This document shows positions 47,308 through 58,341 of a stretch of 64,000 nucleotides of DNA, one piece after another (positions within the stretch are counted from its first letter, which is position 1; every line of letters starts with the position of its first letter). Origin of the DNA: Methylobacillus flagellatus KT (GTDB lineage: Bacteria; Pseudomonadota; Gammaproteobacteria; Burkholderiales; Methylophilaceae); assembly GCF_000013705.1 (NCBI RefSeq), contig NC_007947.1, positions 1-64,000 of the forward strand, given 5' to 3'. A program made the position numbers and the translations under genes. The notes beneath the pieces were generated by a model. The model had not been told where the DNA came from. It made no database searches and saw only the letters and a list, made by a program, of their open reading frames with translations.

Positions 47308-47916
47308 ATGAAAGGCAATCTATTCATCATCACCGCGCCATCAGGCGCCGGGAAAACCTCTCTGGTGCGCGCATTGCTAGACGGTGACGAGCATATCAAG
47401 CTCTCTGTCTCCCATACCACGCGCAAGCCTCGGCCCGGCGAGGAGGACGGCGTGCATTACCATTTTGTTGAGGAGGCCAGGTTCGTGGAGCTGCTCAACC
47501 ATGGTGATTTTCTCGAAAGCGCGCAGGTGCACGGTGCTTATTACGGTACATCGCAGTCGACGGTAAATTCCGCACTGGCGGAAGGATATGACCTGATTCT
47601 GGAAATCGACTGGCAGGGTGCGCAGCAGGTGCGCAGCCTATATGCCGACGCCATCAGCATCTTCATCCTACCGCCTTCGATGGAGGCGTTGGAACAACGC
47701 TTGAACAACCGTGCGCAGGATAGTGCCGAAGTCATTGCGCGCAGGCTTGCTGCAGCCAGGGAAGAGATGCGCCACGTGACAGAATTTGACTATGTTACAA
47801 TCAACGACAGATTCGAACATGCACTGGAAGACCTGCGGGCCATTATCCGCAGCCAGCGGTTGCGGCGTGAAAAGCAGCTCATCCGTTATCAGGATGTGGT
47901 GCAGAAACTGCTTTAG
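47308..47916 (+). CDS. gmk: Guanylate kinase
   Basis: It phosphorylates GMP to GDP. The 202 residues show the P-loop APSGAGKTSL, then SHTTRKPRPGEEDGVHYHFV for GMP binding, and DWQGAQQVR. Placed with rpoZ and spoT/rel, a common proteobacterial arrangement that links guanine nucleotide supply and (p)ppGpp. Confidence 0.97.
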   Translation: MKGNLFIITAPSGAGKTSLVRALLDGDEHIKLSVSHTTRKPRPGEEDGVHYHFVEEARFVELLNHGDFLESAQVHGAYYGTSQSTVNSALAEGYDLILEIDWQGAQQVRSLYADAISIFILPPSMEALEQRLNNRAQDSAEVIARRLAAAREEMRHVTEFDYVTINDRFEHALEDLRAIIRSQRLRREKQLIRYQDVVQKLL

Positions 47917-47969
47917 CCCGCTTCCGGTCTATGTAGATGACATGACAACATTCAGGAGATATTCATAAC

Positions 47970-48182
47970 ATGGCACGTATTACTGTTGATGATTGTCTGG
48001 AAAAGATACCCAACCGTTTCCAGCTGACCTTGGTGGCCGCTTACCGCGCCCGCCAGCTCGCCAATGGCGCGGAGCCGCTCGTGAATGTGCACGGCAGCAA
48101 GGACAAGCCCACTGTGCTGGCATTGCGTGAGATTGCAGCAGGCAAGGTCGGCTTGGAAGTGCTTAACCGCGGGCATGCCTGA
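47970..48182 (+). CDS. rpoZ: RNA polymerase omega subunit
   Basis: The smallest core polymerase subunit, 70 residues, starting [19 protein letters not shown] and containing [13 protein letters not shown]. It helps assembly of beta-prime and forms part of ppGpp site 1 in E. coli. It lies between gmk and the (p)ppGpp synthetase/hydrolase. Confidence 0.96.
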   Translation: MARITVDDCLEKIPNRFQLTLVAAYRARQLANGAEPLVNVHGSKDKPTVLALREIAAGKVGLEVLNRGHA

Positions 48183-48285
48183 TCGCACGACAAAGTAGTG
48201 AATGCGAGCTGGTGATGCAGCCGGGTGATGCCGGATCATGCTTCCGGGTTGGCGACCATGTAGAACAGAATGATGACTGGAATTT

Positions 48286-50508
48286 ATGCCTAAGACCGCA
48301 GCCAAAAGACCAGCCGAACCAACTTCACCCCCTCCTTTGCTGCCAGCCGACAGCGAAGACTCCCAGCTCACCCTGCGCCTGCGGGAATACCTCAAGCAAG
48401 ATGACATAGACCACATCTGGGATGCCTACCGTTTTAGTGCGGCGGCACATGAGGGCCAGGTGCGTCGCAGCGGTGAGCCCTATGTCACTCATCCCGTCAG
48501 CGTTGCGGGCATCCTTGCCGAGCTGCATCTTGATCCTCCCACCCTGATCGCCGCCTTGCTGCACGATGTGGTCGAGGATACCGGCGTTACCAAGCAGGAG
48601 ATTAGTGACAGGTTCGGCAAGCAGGTTGCCGAACTTGTAGACGGTCTATCCAAGCTCGACAAGATAGAATTCCAGAGTGCGACCCAGGCGCAGGCGGAGA
48701 ATTTCCGCAAAATGCTCCTGGCAATGTCGCAGGATGTACGCGTGATCCTGGTCAAGCTCGCTGACCGACTGCACAACATGAGCACGCTCGACGTCATGAA
48801 GCCGGAGAAGCAGCGTCGTATTGCGCGCGAAACGCTGGATATCTATGCGCCGATTGCCAACCGGCTCGGACTGAACGAAATTTACCAGACGCTTGAGGAT
48901 CTGAGTTTCAAGTATCTCTATCCCATGAGGCACCGCGTGATCTCCAAGGCGGTCATGGCGGCACGCGGCAACCGCAAGGAAGTGGTCGGCAAAATCCTAG
49001 ATGCCATCAACCAGCGCCTGAAAGAGCAAAATATCGAAGCCGAAGTGACTGGCCGGGAAAAACACCTCTACAGCATCTACAAAAAGATGACGGGGAAGAC
49101 CATCACGTTTTCACAAATCTACGATATCTACGGCTTTCGGGTCATCGTCCGTGACCTGCCGACCTGTTATGCTGCGCTAGGCGTGCTGCACGGACTCTAC
49201 AAGCCCATTCCCGGCAAGTTCAAAGACTATATCGCCATTCCGAAGGCCAACGGCTATCAGTCCTTGCATACGACGCTGTTCGGCCCGTTCGGCACCCCGA
49301 TAGAAATCCAGATCCGCAGCCGTGAAATGCATAACATTGCCGATGCAGGGGTTGCCGCGCACTGGCTGTACAAGACTACAGATGCCCATTTGACGGCTTT
49401 GCAGCAGCAGACGCACCAGTGGCTGCAGCGCCTGTTGGACATCCAGAGCGAAAGTACGGACTCGCTCGAGTTTCTCGAGCATTTCAAGGTGGACTTGTTC
49501 CCCGACGAGGTCTATGTTTTCACGCCCAAGGGCAATATCATGGCCTTACCCAAGGGCGCGACGGCAGTTGATTTTGCCTATGCGGTGCATACTGACATCG
49601 GCAATCGCTGTGTGGCGGTAAAAATCAACCAGGAGCTCGCTCCCTTGCGTACCGAGCTGCACAATGGCGACCATGTGGAAATCATTACCGCCGCCCATGC
49701 CCATCCCAACCCTGCATGGCTCAATTATGTGCTGACTGGCAAGGCGCGTGCCCATATCCGGCATTACCTCAAGTCCATGCAGTCTACCGAGTCGGCCTTG
49801 CTGGGCGAGCGCATGCTGAACCAGGCCCTGCGTGCGCTGCACGCGAATCCTGCGGAGATTGATGAGTCGGCCTGGCAACGCCTGGTCAGGGATTATGGCG
49901 CCAAGAGCAAGGACGAAATCCTTGCGGACATCGGCATGGGCAAGCGCCTGAATGTGATGGTGGCGCACCAGTTGATGGCGCAAGCCGGACAGCAGGACGC
50001 CGTGACAGAGCAGCAGAAAGCGCCTGCCAAGATACTGGACACGATTACGATCCGCGGTTCTGAAGGCATGGCGGTACAGTTTGCGCAATGCTGTCGCCCC
50101 ATTCCCGGCGATCCCATTCTGGGTTTTATCAACAAGGACAAGGGGCTGGTGATCCATACGCACGATTGCCCTGCAATACGCAAATTCCGCCTTGACCCCG
50201 ACAAATGGCTGGATGTGGAATGGGATCCGCAGGGTCACAGACTGTACAAGGTCAGCCTCAAGCTGGTGGTGGCAAATCGCCGCGGCATGTTGGCGAAAAT
50301 TGCCTCCGGCATTGCCGAGGCCGGCTCGAACATTGACAATGTCAGCATGGAAGAGGCGGACAATAGCACCTATACCAACATGAATTTCACGGTGCAGGTG
50401 GAGAATCGCGTGCACCTGGCCGAGTTGATGCGGCGCCTGCGCAAGATCCCGGATGTGGTGCGCATCAATCGCGTCAAGGGGTCCGGGGCCGAGCAACGGA
50501 TCCAGTAG
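48286..50508 (+). CDS. spoT: Bifunctional (p)ppGpp synthetase/hydrolase (SpoT/Rel)
   Basis: It makes and degrades the alarmone (p)ppGpp. The 740 residues contain an HD hydrolase domain (His69; His93-Asp94 in [10 protein letters not shown]), a synthetase domain ([27 protein letters not shown]), a TGS domain ([20 protein letters not shown]), and a C-terminal ACT domain ([20 protein letters not shown]). The HD residues are intact, so hydrolase activity is expected. A separate RelA is not in the window. rRNA promoters with GC-rich discriminators lie at the right end. Confidence 0.96.
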   Translation: MPKTAAKRPAEPTSPPPLLPADSEDSQLTLRLREYLKQDDIDHIWDAYRFSAAAHEGQVRRSGEPYVTHPVSVAGILAELHLDPPTLIAALLHDVVEDTGVTKQEISDRFGKQVAELVDGLSKLDKIEFQSATQAQAENFRKMLLAMSQDVRVILVKLADRLHNMSTLDVMKPEKQRRIARETLDIYAPIANRLGLNEIYQTLEDLSFKYLYPMRHRVISKAVMAARGNRKEVVGKILDAINQRLKEQNIEAEVTGREKHLYSIYKKMTGKTITFSQIYDIYGFRVIVRDLPTCYAALGVLHGLYKPIPGKFKDYIAIPKANGYQSLHTTLFGPFGTPIEIQIRSREMHNIADAGVAAHWLYKTTDAHLTALQQQTHQWLQRLLDIQSESTDSLEFLEHFKVDLFPDEVYVFTPKGNIMALPKGATAVDFAYAVHTDIGNRCVAVKINQELAPLRTELHNGDHVEIITAAHAHPNPAWLNYVLTGKARAHIRHYLKSMQSTESALLGERMLNQALRALHANPAEIDESAWQRLVRDYGAKSKDEILADIGMGKRLNVMVAHQLMAQAGQQDAVTEQQKAPAKILDTITIRGSEGMAVQFAQCCRPIPGDPILGFINKDKGLVIHTHDCPAIRKFRLDPDKWLDVEWDPQGHRLYKVSLKLVVANRRGMLAKIASGIAEAGSNIDNVSMEEADNSTYTNMNFTVQVENRVHLAELMRRLRKIPDVVRINRVKGSGAEQRIQ

Positions 50509-50557
50509 CGCTTTATTTTCAACCAACAATACTTCAATCAGTTTTCAGGAGAGATAC

Positions 50558-50944
50558 ATGGCCAAGCAAATCATCCATACCGATGGCGCCCCCCAAGCGA
50601 TCGGCACTTATTCCCAGGCAGTCAAAGTCAACGGCAGCACTGTCTACCTGTCCGGGCAGATTGGTCTTGATCCTGCGACCATGGAGTTGGTGGATGGCAT
50701 CGAGGCGCAGGTTCACCGGGTATTCAAAAACCTCAAGGCTGTGGCGGAAGCCGCTGGCGGTTCGCTTGCTGATGTGGTCAAGCTCAATATTTTCCTGACT
50801 GACCTTTCCCACTTTGCGCTGGTGAATACCATCATGGCGGAATATTTCACTCAGCCTTATCCTGCCCGTGCAGCGGTCGGCGTGGCGCAATTGCCGCGCA
50901 ACGCGCTGGTAGAAGCCGATGGTGTACTGGAGATTGGCGCCTAG
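50558..50944 (+). CDS. ridA: RidA family reactive enamine/imine deaminase
   Basis: A trimeric enzyme that removes reactive enamine intermediates of amino acid metabolism. From ATG 50558 (after AGGAGAG) it has 128 residues. Motifs: [35 protein letters not shown] and the C-terminal [18 protein letters not shown], which includes the catalytic Arg. It follows spoT by 49 bases, as in many proteobacteria. Confidence 0.96.
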   Translation: MAKQIIHTDGAPQAIGTYSQAVKVNGSTVYLSGQIGLDPATMELVDGIEAQVHRVFKNLKAVAEAAGGSLADVVKLNIFLTDLSHFALVNTIMAEYFTQPYPARAAVGVAQLPRNALVEADGVLEIGA

Positions 50945-51078
50945 CACACGACTTTCCTACGGCATTACTGCATTTGTGTCGAGTACAGGCGCCCAGCAAT
51001 GCCACCAGGATCGCTTGCCAATTTTCCTGCCTGCTCAGACGTGAGCGATTCAGCCAGGATCAATAACTTCCCAGGATC

Positions 51079-53139
51079 ATGGCGTCGAAACTACCGGCCA
51101 ACAGCAAGCTCGATGGCATTAAAGGCATGACCCCGGCATTGCAGGGGCGGCTTGCCAAGCTTGGCATCTGCAACTGGCAGGGCCTGTTGCTGCACATGCC
51201 CCTGCGCTACCTCGACGAAACCCGCATTACGGCGATCCGTGATCTGCATACCGGCGAGCAGGCCCAGGTCCAGGGCGAGATCGTGCATACCGAAGTACAA
51301 TACCGTCCGCGCAAGGCACTGGTTTGTCGGTTGCGCGACGATACTGGGCAACTGGTATTGCGTTTCCTGCATTTCTACCCCAGCCAGGTCGCCACCCTGA
51401 AAGAAGGACGGTATATTCGCGCTTTTGGCGAGGTGCGTGGTGGTTTCTTTGGCTGGGAAATGGTGCATCCGCAGTGCAGACAGGTGGAAGCTCATGCGCC
51501 AGTTGCCGAGGCATTGACGCCGTTCTATCCCACCACGGCAGGCTTGAGCCAGGCAGTGTTGCGCAAATGGATATCCTGGGCTTTGGAGCACGTGGATATT
51601 GCGGAAATCCTGCCGCAGGAAATATACAGTGGACTTTCCTTGCCAAGCTTTTCGGAAAGCCTGCACCTCCTGCACCATCCGACACCAGACACGGCGCTGC
51701 GCAGCCTGGAATCCCGCGACCATCCTGCATGGCGGCGGCTGGCCTTTGACGAATTGCTCGCGCAGCAGCTTTCCATGCGCAAGCACCATGCGCGTCGCAG
51801 GCATCAGGGTGCGCCTGCATTGGCGCCGTCCCGCACCTTGGTGACTGCTTTGCTGCGCAGCTTACCATTTACCCTGACCCAGGCTCAGCAGCGCGTCGCC
51901 GTAGAGATTTGCCGCGACCTGGAGCAGCCCTACCCCATGCAGCGCCTGTTGCAAGGCGATGTCGGCAGTGGCAAGACCATCGTCGCCGCAATGGCGGCGC
52001 TGCAGGCGGTTGAAAACGGTTGGCAGGCGGCCATCATGGCGCCGACGGAAATCCTTGCCGAGCAACACTACCAGAAAATGCAGACTTGGCTGGCGCCCTT
52101 AGGCATACGGGTAGCCTGGCTGTCGGGCAGCCAGGGCAAGAAGGAGCGGCGCGAGATGATGGCTGCTGTGGAGAACGGTGTGGCGCAGCTCGTGATTGGC
52201 ACCCATGCCTTGTTTCAGGAACAGGTAGTGTTCCAGCGGCTGGGACTCGCCATTGTCGACGAGCAGCACCGCTTTGGCGTGCAGCAGCGCTTGTCATTGC
52301 GGCAGAAGGGCGTACAGCCGCATCAGCTCATGATGAGTGCCACGCCGATTCCGCGAACCTTGTCCATGAGCTATTTTGCCGACCTCGACGTATCGGTGAT
52401 CGACGAGCTGCCGCCCGGGCGCACTCCCATCGTGACCCGGCTGGTGTCCGATGCCAGGCGCGACGAAGTGCTGGAGCGTGTGCAGCATGCCTGCATGGAG
52501 GGGCGTCAGGCATACTGGGTCTGCCCCTTGATCGAAGAGTCTGAGGTATTGCAATTGCAGACCGTGACCGAAACCTACGAGCGCTTGCGCGAGGCTTTCC
52601 CGCATTTACGCGTGGGGCTGGTGCATGGCCGCATGAAGCCTGCCGAGAAACAGGCGGTGATGGCTGCGTTCAGCGCAGGCGTAACCCAGCTGCTGGTGGC
52701 GACTACCGTGATCGAGGTGGGCGTGGATGTGCCCAATGCCAGCCTGATGGTAATCGAGCATGCCGAGCGCATGGGTCTGGCACAACTGCACCAATTGCGT
52801 GGCCGGGTCGGGCGCGGCGCAGCCAAAAGCAGCTGTATCCTGCTCTATCAGGAGGGCAAGCTCTCGGAAACGGCGCGCGCGCGCCTCAGGATTATCTACG
52901 AATCGAATGATGGTTTTGCCATCGCCCAGGCCGACCTCGCGTTGCGCGGGCCAGGAGAATTCATGGGCGTACGGCAGAGCGGCGTGCCGATGTTGAAGAT
53001 TGCCGACCTGGAGCGGGACCAGGAGTTGCTGGAGGCCGCGCGCGATATCGCGGCGGAATTGCTGGAGAAATCACCTCGGGCGGCAGAAGCCCACCTGGCG
53101 CGCTGGCTAGGGCATGCGGAAGAATTGGTCAAAGTCTGA
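51079..53139 (+). CDS. recG: ATP-dependent DNA helicase RecG
   Basis: It remodels stalled forks and branched DNA. The 686 residues have an OB-fold wedge domain (about 60-150), helicase motif I GDVGSGKTIVA, motif II DEQHRF, motif III MSATPIPRTLSMS, motif V/VI TTVIEVGVDVPNA and RGRVGRG, and the TRG-like end. Length is normal. It lies 12 bases before ubiC. Confidence 0.97.
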   Translation: MASKLPANSKLDGIKGMTPALQGRLAKLGICNWQGLLLHMPLRYLDETRITAIRDLHTGEQAQVQGEIVHTEVQYRPRKALVCRLRDDTGQLVLRFLHFYPSQVATLKEGRYIRAFGEVRGGFFGWEMVHPQCRQVEAHAPVAEALTPFYPTTAGLSQAVLRKWISWALEHVDIAEILPQEIYSGLSLPSFSESLHLLHHPTPDTALRSLESRDHPAWRRLAFDELLAQQLSMRKHHARRRHQGAPALAPSRTLVTALLRSLPFTLTQAQQRVAVEICRDLEQPYPMQRLLQGDVGSGKTIVAAMAALQAVENGWQAAIMAPTEILAEQHYQKMQTWLAPLGIRVAWLSGSQGKKERREMMAAVENGVAQLVIGTHALFQEQVVFQRLGLAIVDEQHRFGVQQRLSLRQKGVQPHQLMMSATPIPRTLSMSYFADLDVSVIDELPPGRTPIVTRLVSDARRDEVLERVQHACMEGRQAYWVCPLIEESEVLQLQTVTETYERLREAFPHLRVGLVHGRMKPAEKQAVMAAFSAGVTQLLVATTVIEVGVDVPNASLMVIEHAERMGLAQLHQLRGRVGRGAAKSSCILLYQEGKLSETARARLRIIYESNDGFAIAQADLALRGPGEFMGVRQSGVPMLKIADLERDQELLEAARDIAAELLEKSPRAAEAHLARWLGHAEELVKV

Positions 53140-53151
53140 GATAATCGGTGA

Positions 53152-53715
53152 GTGAAAGTCTTTACCCACTTCCCGCAGATGCGTGACCGTTGGCTCAAGC
53201 GGGCCGTAGGTGCTCGACATTACCGTCCCTGGCTCACCGAGCGTGGTTCATTGACCAGGCGCTTGCAGCAACATAGCAGGCAGTTTGCAGTGCAGCCCTT
53301 GCATCTGGCGAGGAAAAAGCCGCCTCTTGCCGAAGCGCAGCTATTGCAGGTGTTACCTCGGCAGCATACCTTGCAGCGGGATGTCATATTGCGTTGTGAC
53401 GGCGAGGCGGTAGTGTTTGCCCATAGCTTATTGCCCCAGCAAGCCATGCGAGGCACCTGGCGTGGCCTTGGCCGCCTGGGGTCTCATTCGCTCGGCAGCG
53501 CCTTGTTTGCTGATCCGCGCATGTGCCGCGGCGCATTGCAGTACAAGAAACTTTCACCGCAGCATTTTCTCTATCGCCTGGCTGTGGCGCATATTCCTGC
53601 GATGCGCGGCCCGATATGGGCGAGGCGCTCGGTATTCAGGCTGGGAAGGAAGGCAGTGCTGGTGAGCGAGTTGTTCCTGCCTAGCGTGTTGAAACTTCCC
53701 TTGATCAATAAATAG
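53152..53715 (+). CDS. ubiC: Chorismate--pyruvate lyase
   Basis: It converts chorismate to 4-hydroxybenzoate for ubiquinone. The 187 residues are diverged, but family hallmarks are present: ERGSLTRRLQ, AMRGTWRGLGRLGSHSLGSAL, and GPIWARRSVFRLGRKAVLVSE with ELFLPSVL. The start is GTG 53152; a later ATG would shorten it by nine residues. ubiA follows after 15 bases. Confidence 0.92.
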   Translation: MKVFTHFPQMRDRWLKRAVGARHYRPWLTERGSLTRRLQQHSRQFAVQPLHLARKKPPLAEAQLLQVLPRQHTLQRDVILRCDGEAVVFAHSLLPQQAMRGTWRGLGRLGSHSLGSALFADPRMCRGALQYKKLSPQHFLYRLAVAHIPAMRGPIWARRSVFRLGRKAVLVSELFLPSVLKLPLINK

Positions 53716-53730
53716 GGCAGACTGTTTGAA

Positions 53731-54621
53731 ATGAAGAATCCCTCTCTTAGGCAAAAACTCGAAGCCTATTATCGCCTGACCCGGCTGGACAAACCTATTG
53801 GCATCTTGCTGCTGCTCTGGCCTACTTTGTGGGGGATATGGCTGGCCAGCCCGGGCTGGCCAGATGGTCTGGTATTGTTTGTCTTCATTGCCGGCACCGT
53901 GTTGATGCGTTCGGCAGGGTGTGTCATGAACGATTTGGCCGATCGCAATTTTGACGGTCATGTAGAGCGTACCCGTCAACGTCCGCTAGTAACTGGTGAC
54001 GTGACGACGAAGGAGGCCGTTTTGCTGGCACTGGCATTGAGCCTTGTCGCATTTATTCTGGTATTGCAGCTCAACCCCTTGGTGGTGGCCTTGTCGTTTC
54101 CAGCCTTGTTTTTGGCCGCCAGTTACCCGCTGACCAAGCGCTTCCTCTCCATCCCCCAGGCTTATCTCGGCATTGCGTTCGGCTTCGGTATCCCGATGGC
54201 ATTTGCAGCGATCACAGGCCAATTGCCGTTGGAGGCCTGGATATTACTATTGGCCAACGTGTTCTGGGCGATCGCCTATGACACAGAATATGCCATGGTG
54301 GATCGCAATGATGATCTCAATATCGGTATCAGGTCTTCGGCGATTTTCTTCGGTAGGCTGGACGTCTTCGCCGTCATGGCGTGCTACGGCGCTTTCCTGA
54401 TCTTGATGGCTTGGGTGGGAGTACGGCTGCAGCAATCCTGGCCCTATTTCGCAGGGCTGGGGGTTGCGGCGCTGGTTGCTCTGTATCATTATGCGTTGAT
54501 CCGCGATCGTGATCGACAGTCTTGCTTCAAGGCGTTTCTGCACAACAATTGGCTTGGCGCCGCGATCTTCGTCGGGGTGTTGGCGAGCGATTATTTCAGA
54601 TCAAGTATTTTAAGTATCTAG
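53731..54621 (+). CDS. ubiA: 4-hydroxybenzoate polyprenyltransferase
   Basis: An inner-membrane prenyltransferase that joins 4-hydroxybenzoate to the isoprenoid tail of ubiquinone. The 296 residues have about eight to nine membrane helices and both aspartate motifs: [19 protein letters not shown] and [13 protein letters not shown]. Paired with ubiC, the source of its substrate. Confidence 0.96.
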   Translation: MKNPSLRQKLEAYYRLTRLDKPIGILLLLWPTLWGIWLASPGWPDGLVLFVFIAGTVLMRSAGCVMNDLADRNFDGHVERTRQRPLVTGDVTTKEAVLLALALSLVAFILVLQLNPLVVALSFPALFLAASYPLTKRFLSIPQAYLGIAFGFGIPMAFAAITGQLPLEAWILLLANVFWAIAYDTEYAMVDRNDDLNIGIRSSAIFFGRLDVFAVMACYGAFLILMAWVGVRLQQSWPYFAGLGVAALVALYHYALIRDRDRQSCFKAFLHNNWLGAAIFVGVLASDYFRSSILSI

Positions 54622-54650
54622 GGAAATTGAATAATGCAGCGCGGAAATGT

Positions 54651-54680
54651 TTGACAAAGCTCAAGCGCCTGGCATACAAT
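54651..54680 (+). promoter_or_regulatory. Sigma-70-type promoter of rplM-rpsI
   Basis: TTGACA (54651-54656) and TACAAT (54675-54680) are separated by 18 bases, a near-consensus pair. It lies 38 bases before the rplM start codon and shortly after ubiA. Confidence 0.85.
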
Positions 54681-54717
54681 CCGCCTCTTAATTTTTCAGC
54701 GAATATTGGTTTGTCCG

Positions 54718-55158
54718 ATGAAGACCTTTTCTGCAAAAGCGCATGAAGTAAAGCGCGACTGGTTCGTGGTAGATGCTACGGATTTGGTGCTGGGCCGTTT
54801 GGCGAGTGAAATTGCGCACCGCCTGCGTGGCAAGCATAAGACTATTTACACACCGCACGTGGATACGGGCGATTATATCGTTGTGATCAATGCCGACAAG
54901 ATCAAGGTAACTGGCAACAAGGCGCTGGATAAGAAATACCACCGTCACAGTGGTTACCCAGGCGGTATCTCCACAACAACTTTTGGTAAGATGCAAGAGC
55001 GTTTCCCTGGCCGTGCACTGGAGAAAGCTGTCAAAGGCATGCTGCCAAAGGGGCCACTGGGGTATGCCATGTTCCGCAAGCTGAAGGTCTATGCTGGTGA
55101 TAAGCATGACCATGTTGCGCAACAGCCGCAGCCATTGGTAATCCAAAGTCAAGCATAA
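54718..55158 (+). CDS. rplM: Ribosomal protein L13
   Basis: A 146-residue 50S protein that starts [20 protein letters not shown] and contains [28 protein letters not shown] and [15 protein letters not shown] 54718 is chosen over an in-frame upstream start because it matches the family N-terminus; it has only a weak Shine-Dalgarno. In E. coli L13 represses its own operon by translational control; not visible here. Confidence 0.97.
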   Translation: MKTFSAKAHEVKRDWFVVDATDLVLGRLASEIAHRLRGKHKTIYTPHVDTGDYIVVINADKIKVTGNKALDKKYHRHSGYPGGISTTTFGKMQERFPGRALEKAVKGMLPKGPLGYAMFRKLKVYAGDKHDHVAQQPQPLVIQSQA

Positions 55159-55170
55159 GGATAAGCAGCG

Positions 55171-55563
55171 ATGATTGGTAAATATAACTACGGTACAGGC
55201 CGCCGCAAAAGTTCGGTAGCTCGTGTATTCCTGAAGTCCGGTAGCGGTAACATCGTTGTGAACGACAAGCCTGCTGACGAATACTTCTCCCGTGTGACGT
55301 CACGCATGATTTTGCGCCAGCCATTGGCACTGACCGAGAACGAAGGCAGCTTCGATATCTTGGTGAACGTGACTGGCGGCGGTGAGTCTGGTCAAGCCGG
55401 TGCAGTGCGCCACGGTATTACCCGTGCGCTGATCGACTACGATGCGGCATTGAAGAGTGCCTTGTCCAAGGCAGGTTTCGTGACGCGTGATGCACGTGAA
55501 GTCGAGCGTAAGAAGGTTGGCCTCCGCAAGGCGCGCCGCCGTAAGCAATTCTCCAAGCGTTAA
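55171..55563 (+). CDS. rpsI: Ribosomal protein S9
   Basis: A 130-residue 30S protein whose C-terminal basic tail reaches the P site. It starts [20 protein letters not shown] and ends in the expected [11 protein letters not shown]. It contains [19 protein letters not shown]. It follows rplM by 12 bases; an intrinsic terminator follows. Confidence 0.98.
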   Translation: MIGKYNYGTGRRKSSVARVFLKSGSGNIVVNDKPADEYFSRVTSRMILRQPLALTENEGSFDILVNVTGGGESGQAGAVRHGITRALIDYDAALKSALSKAGFVTRDAREVERKKVGLRKARRRKQFSKR

Positions 55564-55586
55564 GCTTTACGTTGTTGCTGTTAATG

Positions 55587-55613
55587 AAAAGCCGCACTTG
55601 TTGCGGCTTTTCT
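55587..55613 (+). terminator. Intrinsic terminator of rplM-rpsI
   Basis: AAAAGCCGCA (55587-55596) pairs with TGCGGCTTTT (55602-55611) around a five-base loop, with T-rich sequence beyond. Confidence 0.92.
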
Positions 55614-55701
55614 GTTTTGGCGTTTTCAAAACAGGCAAGGCTTTTGTTACTATAGATTTCTGTAGAAATGGCCTGGAGCAAACGGAAGGTAAAGTCAGGT
55701 G

Positions 55702-56754
55702 ATGCATAGCAAGAAGATAAAAGTGGGTATTGTCGGGGGCACTGGGTATACCGGCGTCGAGTTATTGCGCTTGTTGGCCTTGCATCCTGATGCGGAGTTG
55801 AGCGTCATCACCTCGCGTGGCGAGGCCGGGCTGCCGGTTGCGGATATGTTTCCCAGCCTGCGTGGGCGCGTAGACCTTGCCTTTACCGATCCTGCCCAGG
55901 CCGACCTGTCGCAGTGCGACGTGGTGTTCTTTGCAACACCGCATGGCGTCGCCATGAGCCAGGCACAGGCGCTGGTAGCAGCGGGCGTGAAGGTGATTGA
56001 TCTTGCAGCGGACTTCCGGTTGCAGGATACGGCAGTCTTCGAGAAATGGTACAAACTGCCCCACGGCTGTCCTGATATCCTGGCGAATGCGGTATATGGC
56101 ATTCCTGAGCTGTATCGTGAACAAGTGCGTTCCGCCCAGGTGATCGGCAACCCAGGGTGCTACCCGACGACCGTATTGCTGGGACTGGCGCCGTTGCTGG
56201 AGCAAGGACTGGTCGATTTGTCGGTTCCCATCATCTCTGACTCCAAATCGGGTGTTTCCGGCGCGGGCAGAAAGGCGGAGGTTGCGACCTTGTTTGCGGA
56301 GGCCAGCGACAACATGAAAGCCTATGGTGTTGCCGGCCACCGGCACCACCCGGAGATTCTTGCGCAATTGCAGCTATTGGCTGGTACATCGCTGCAATTC
56401 ATTTTTGTGCCTCACCTGGTTCCGCTGATTCGCGGCATGTTGTCCACCATTTACGTCAAGCTGTCAGCCCGGGGACTGAAGACAGACACCCAGGCTCTGT
56501 ACGAGACCCGATACCAGAATGAGCCGTTCGTCGATGTTCTGCCTCCAGGCAGTTTGCCGGAAACGCGTACGGTTCGCGGGGGCAACCAGTTGCGCCTGGC
56601 ATTGCACTCGCAACCGGATAGCGGCTACCTGACGGTGATTGCGGTGCAGGATAACCTAGTCAAAGGCGCGGCAGGGCAAGCAGTGCAGAACATGAACATC
56701 ATGTTCGGGCTGGATGAGCAGGCAGGGCTGAACACCGTTCCTTTGCTGCCCTGA
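55702..56754 (+). CDS. argC: N-acetyl-gamma-glutamyl-phosphate reductase
   Basis: It makes N-acetylglutamate semialdehyde in arginine synthesis. From ATG 55702 it has 350 residues. The NADP motif is [18 protein letters not shown], the catalytic Cys153 lies in GNPGCYPTT, and other motifs include [14 protein letters not shown] and [11 protein letters not shown] 55699 just before could also start it. A DUF6776 gene follows seven bases later. Confidence 0.97.
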   Translation: MHSKKIKVGIVGGTGYTGVELLRLLALHPDAELSVITSRGEAGLPVADMFPSLRGRVDLAFTDPAQADLSQCDVVFFATPHGVAMSQAQALVAAGVKVIDLAADFRLQDTAVFEKWYKLPHGCPDILANAVYGIPELYREQVRSAQVIGNPGCYPTTVLLGLAPLLEQGLVDLSVPIISDSKSGVSGAGRKAEVATLFAEASDNMKAYGVAGHRHHPEILAQLQLLAGTSLQFIFVPHLVPLIRGMLSTIYVKLSARGLKTDTQALYETRYQNEPFVDVLPPGSLPETRTVRGGNQLRLALHSQPDSGYLTVIAVQDNLVKGAAGQAVQNMNIMFGLDEQAGLNTVPLLP

Positions 56755-56761
56755 TTGGCGG

Positions 56762-57511
56762 ATGAAGCGCATCTCGCGTCGCGTCAAGCGGCATTTCCAC
56801 AAGCCGACCAAGCCGGTAACGGTCAAATCTTACCGGGCCTGGTATTGGCAGTTGCTGGGCATAATAGGCTTGATCGTGATTGGCTACGCACTAGCATACT
56901 GGAAGTTAAATGCCACAGGTACCTTGGCGCTGACACTAGAGCGACAACCTACCAGGAAGGAGCTCATGAATCGTGCTGTCCAGGCAGAAAGGCAGCTGCA
57001 AGTGCAGCGCGTTGCTCAGGAAAAGCTTACCCATGATTATGCGCAGGCACAGGATGAGTTGATGAAGCTCAAGGAAGACCTGGCTTTCTATAAAAGCATG
57101 CACAATAGCGGGGCTGCTCTGCAGGGGGTGAAGCTGACCCGTTTATTCGTGGAAAAGGGTAAGGAATCTGGCCATTATCAATATCATCTGGTGCTTTCGC
57201 AACAATCTGACGCAGGGAGGTCGGTGCAAGGCAACCTAAGCTTTATACTGCAAGGCAGGAATCAGCAAGGCCAAGTAGTTAGGGTGCCTCTGCTTCTGCA
57301 ACCTGCCAACAACACTCATGCAAAAGTCAATTTCCGCTATCATCAACGCCTGGATGGCAGTTTTACGTTGCCGGGAGGTATCAAGGTTGAAGAGGTAGAA
57401 CTCATTTTTCTTGAAACGGGGGCAACACAGCCCAATATCAGACAAAGGGTGGAGTTGCCACCAGAGGCTGTTGATTGTCTCCTCGATAAAGGGGCATACC
57501 CATGTTCTTGA
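56762..57511 (+). CDS. DUF6776-type membrane-anchored coiled-coil protein
   Basis: A 249-residue protein of unknown function. A basic N-terminus (MKRISRRVKRHFHKPTK) leads into one membrane segment (WQLLGIIGLIVIGYALAYW), then a coiled coil (about 65-115: ERQLQVQRVAQEKLTHDYAQ and on) and a periplasmic beta-rich domain ending with a conserved-looking Cys pair. It precedes the bactofilin locus with a 10-base overlap. Such a pair suggests a role at the cell envelope (inference). Confidence 0.75.
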   Translation: MKRISRRVKRHFHKPTKPVTVKSYRAWYWQLLGIIGLIVIGYALAYWKLNATGTLALTLERQPTRKELMNRAVQAERQLQVQRVAQEKLTHDYAQAQDELMKLKEDLAFYKSMHNSGAALQGVKLTRLFVEKGKESGHYQYHLVLSQQSDAGRSVQGNLSFILQGRNQQGQVVRVPLLLQPANNTHAKVNFRYHQRLDGSFTLPGGIKVEEVELIFLETGATQPNIRQRVELPPEAVDCLLDKGAYPCS

Positions 57512-57905
57512 AGAACAAGAATAAGCTGCAAAGCCGTATAGATACTTTGATCAGTACAGATCGCGCATTGAAGGCAACGTCATATTCAGTGGCGGTTTAC
57601 GTGTGGATGGGCAGATCAAGGGGGATGTGAGCGAGGTGCCAGGTACTCCCAGTACATTGGTGTTGAGTGAGCATGGCAGCATTGAGGGCGCAGTCACAGT
57701 GGCGAGAATCGTATTGAATGGGGAGGTGCGTGGCCCTGTACATTCAACTCATGACCTGGAGCTGCTTGCCAAATCCAGGATTTCCGGTGATGTGCATTAC
57801 AAATCGCTGGAAATCCATACTGGCGCCATCATTGAAGGGCGGCTGGTATATGTCGGTGAAAGTGCCAACGCGGAAACTCCTGCCATTTTGGAGGTCAAAG
57901 ATTGA
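57502..57905 (+). pseudogene. Bactofilin (polymer-forming cytoskeletal protein), reading frame interrupted
   Basis: ATG 57502 encodes a typical bactofilin N-terminus (MFLKNKNKLQSRIDTLISTD) for 20 codons. The conserved core RIEGNVIFSGGLRVDGQIKG then continues in a different frame, starting about 57564, and runs intact to 57905 with the usual beta-helix repeats (GSIEGAVTVARIVLNGEV; SGDVHYKSLEI). A single missing base near 57562 explains this. The original frame ends about 80 bases later. A shorter product could begin at GTG 57603. Sequencing error, real mutation or recoding all fit. Confidence 0.8.
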
Positions 57906-57959
57906 CCGAAGAAGCCCCGTGCAGGATAATGAATTCAATTATTTAAGGAGTGGTTAGCC

Positions 57960-58313
57960 ATGAATGCAGTGACAGAGGAAATCCCAAGCCCATTGATATT
58001 TACCGATAATGCGGCGCGCAAGGTCAAGGAGCTAATTGACGAGGAGGGCTCTCCAGATCTTAAATTACGTGTATTCGTGAGCGGTGGCGGTTGTTCGGGT
58101 TTTCAGTATGGCTTCACATTTGAGGAAACCATCAATGAGGATGACACGACGGTCGACAAGGATGGCGTCACATTGCTGATTGATCCCATGAGTTTGCAAT
58201 ACTTGGTGGGGGCGGAAATTGATTATCAGGATAGCCTGCAGGGTTCCCAGTTCGTGATTCGCAACCCTAATGCAACGACGACTTGTGGGTGCGGCTCTTC
58301 TTTCTCCGCTTGA
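57960..58313 (+). CDS. erpA: Iron-sulfur cluster insertion protein ErpA
   Basis: An A-type carrier delivering Fe-S clusters to target enzymes. The 117 residues hold the three cluster cysteines: one in [11 protein letters not shown] and two in [15 protein letters not shown] lies ten bases before ATG 57960. It follows the bactofilin locus and precedes a terminator. Confidence 0.96.
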   Translation: MNAVTEEIPSPLIFTDNAARKVKELIDEEGSPDLKLRVFVSGGGCSGFQYGFTFEETINEDDTTVDKDGVTLLIDPMSLQYLVGAEIDYQDSLQGSQFVIRNPNATTTCGCGSSFSA

Positions 58314-58341
58314 GGCGTAAGCGCCGCGAATCCAATAGAGG

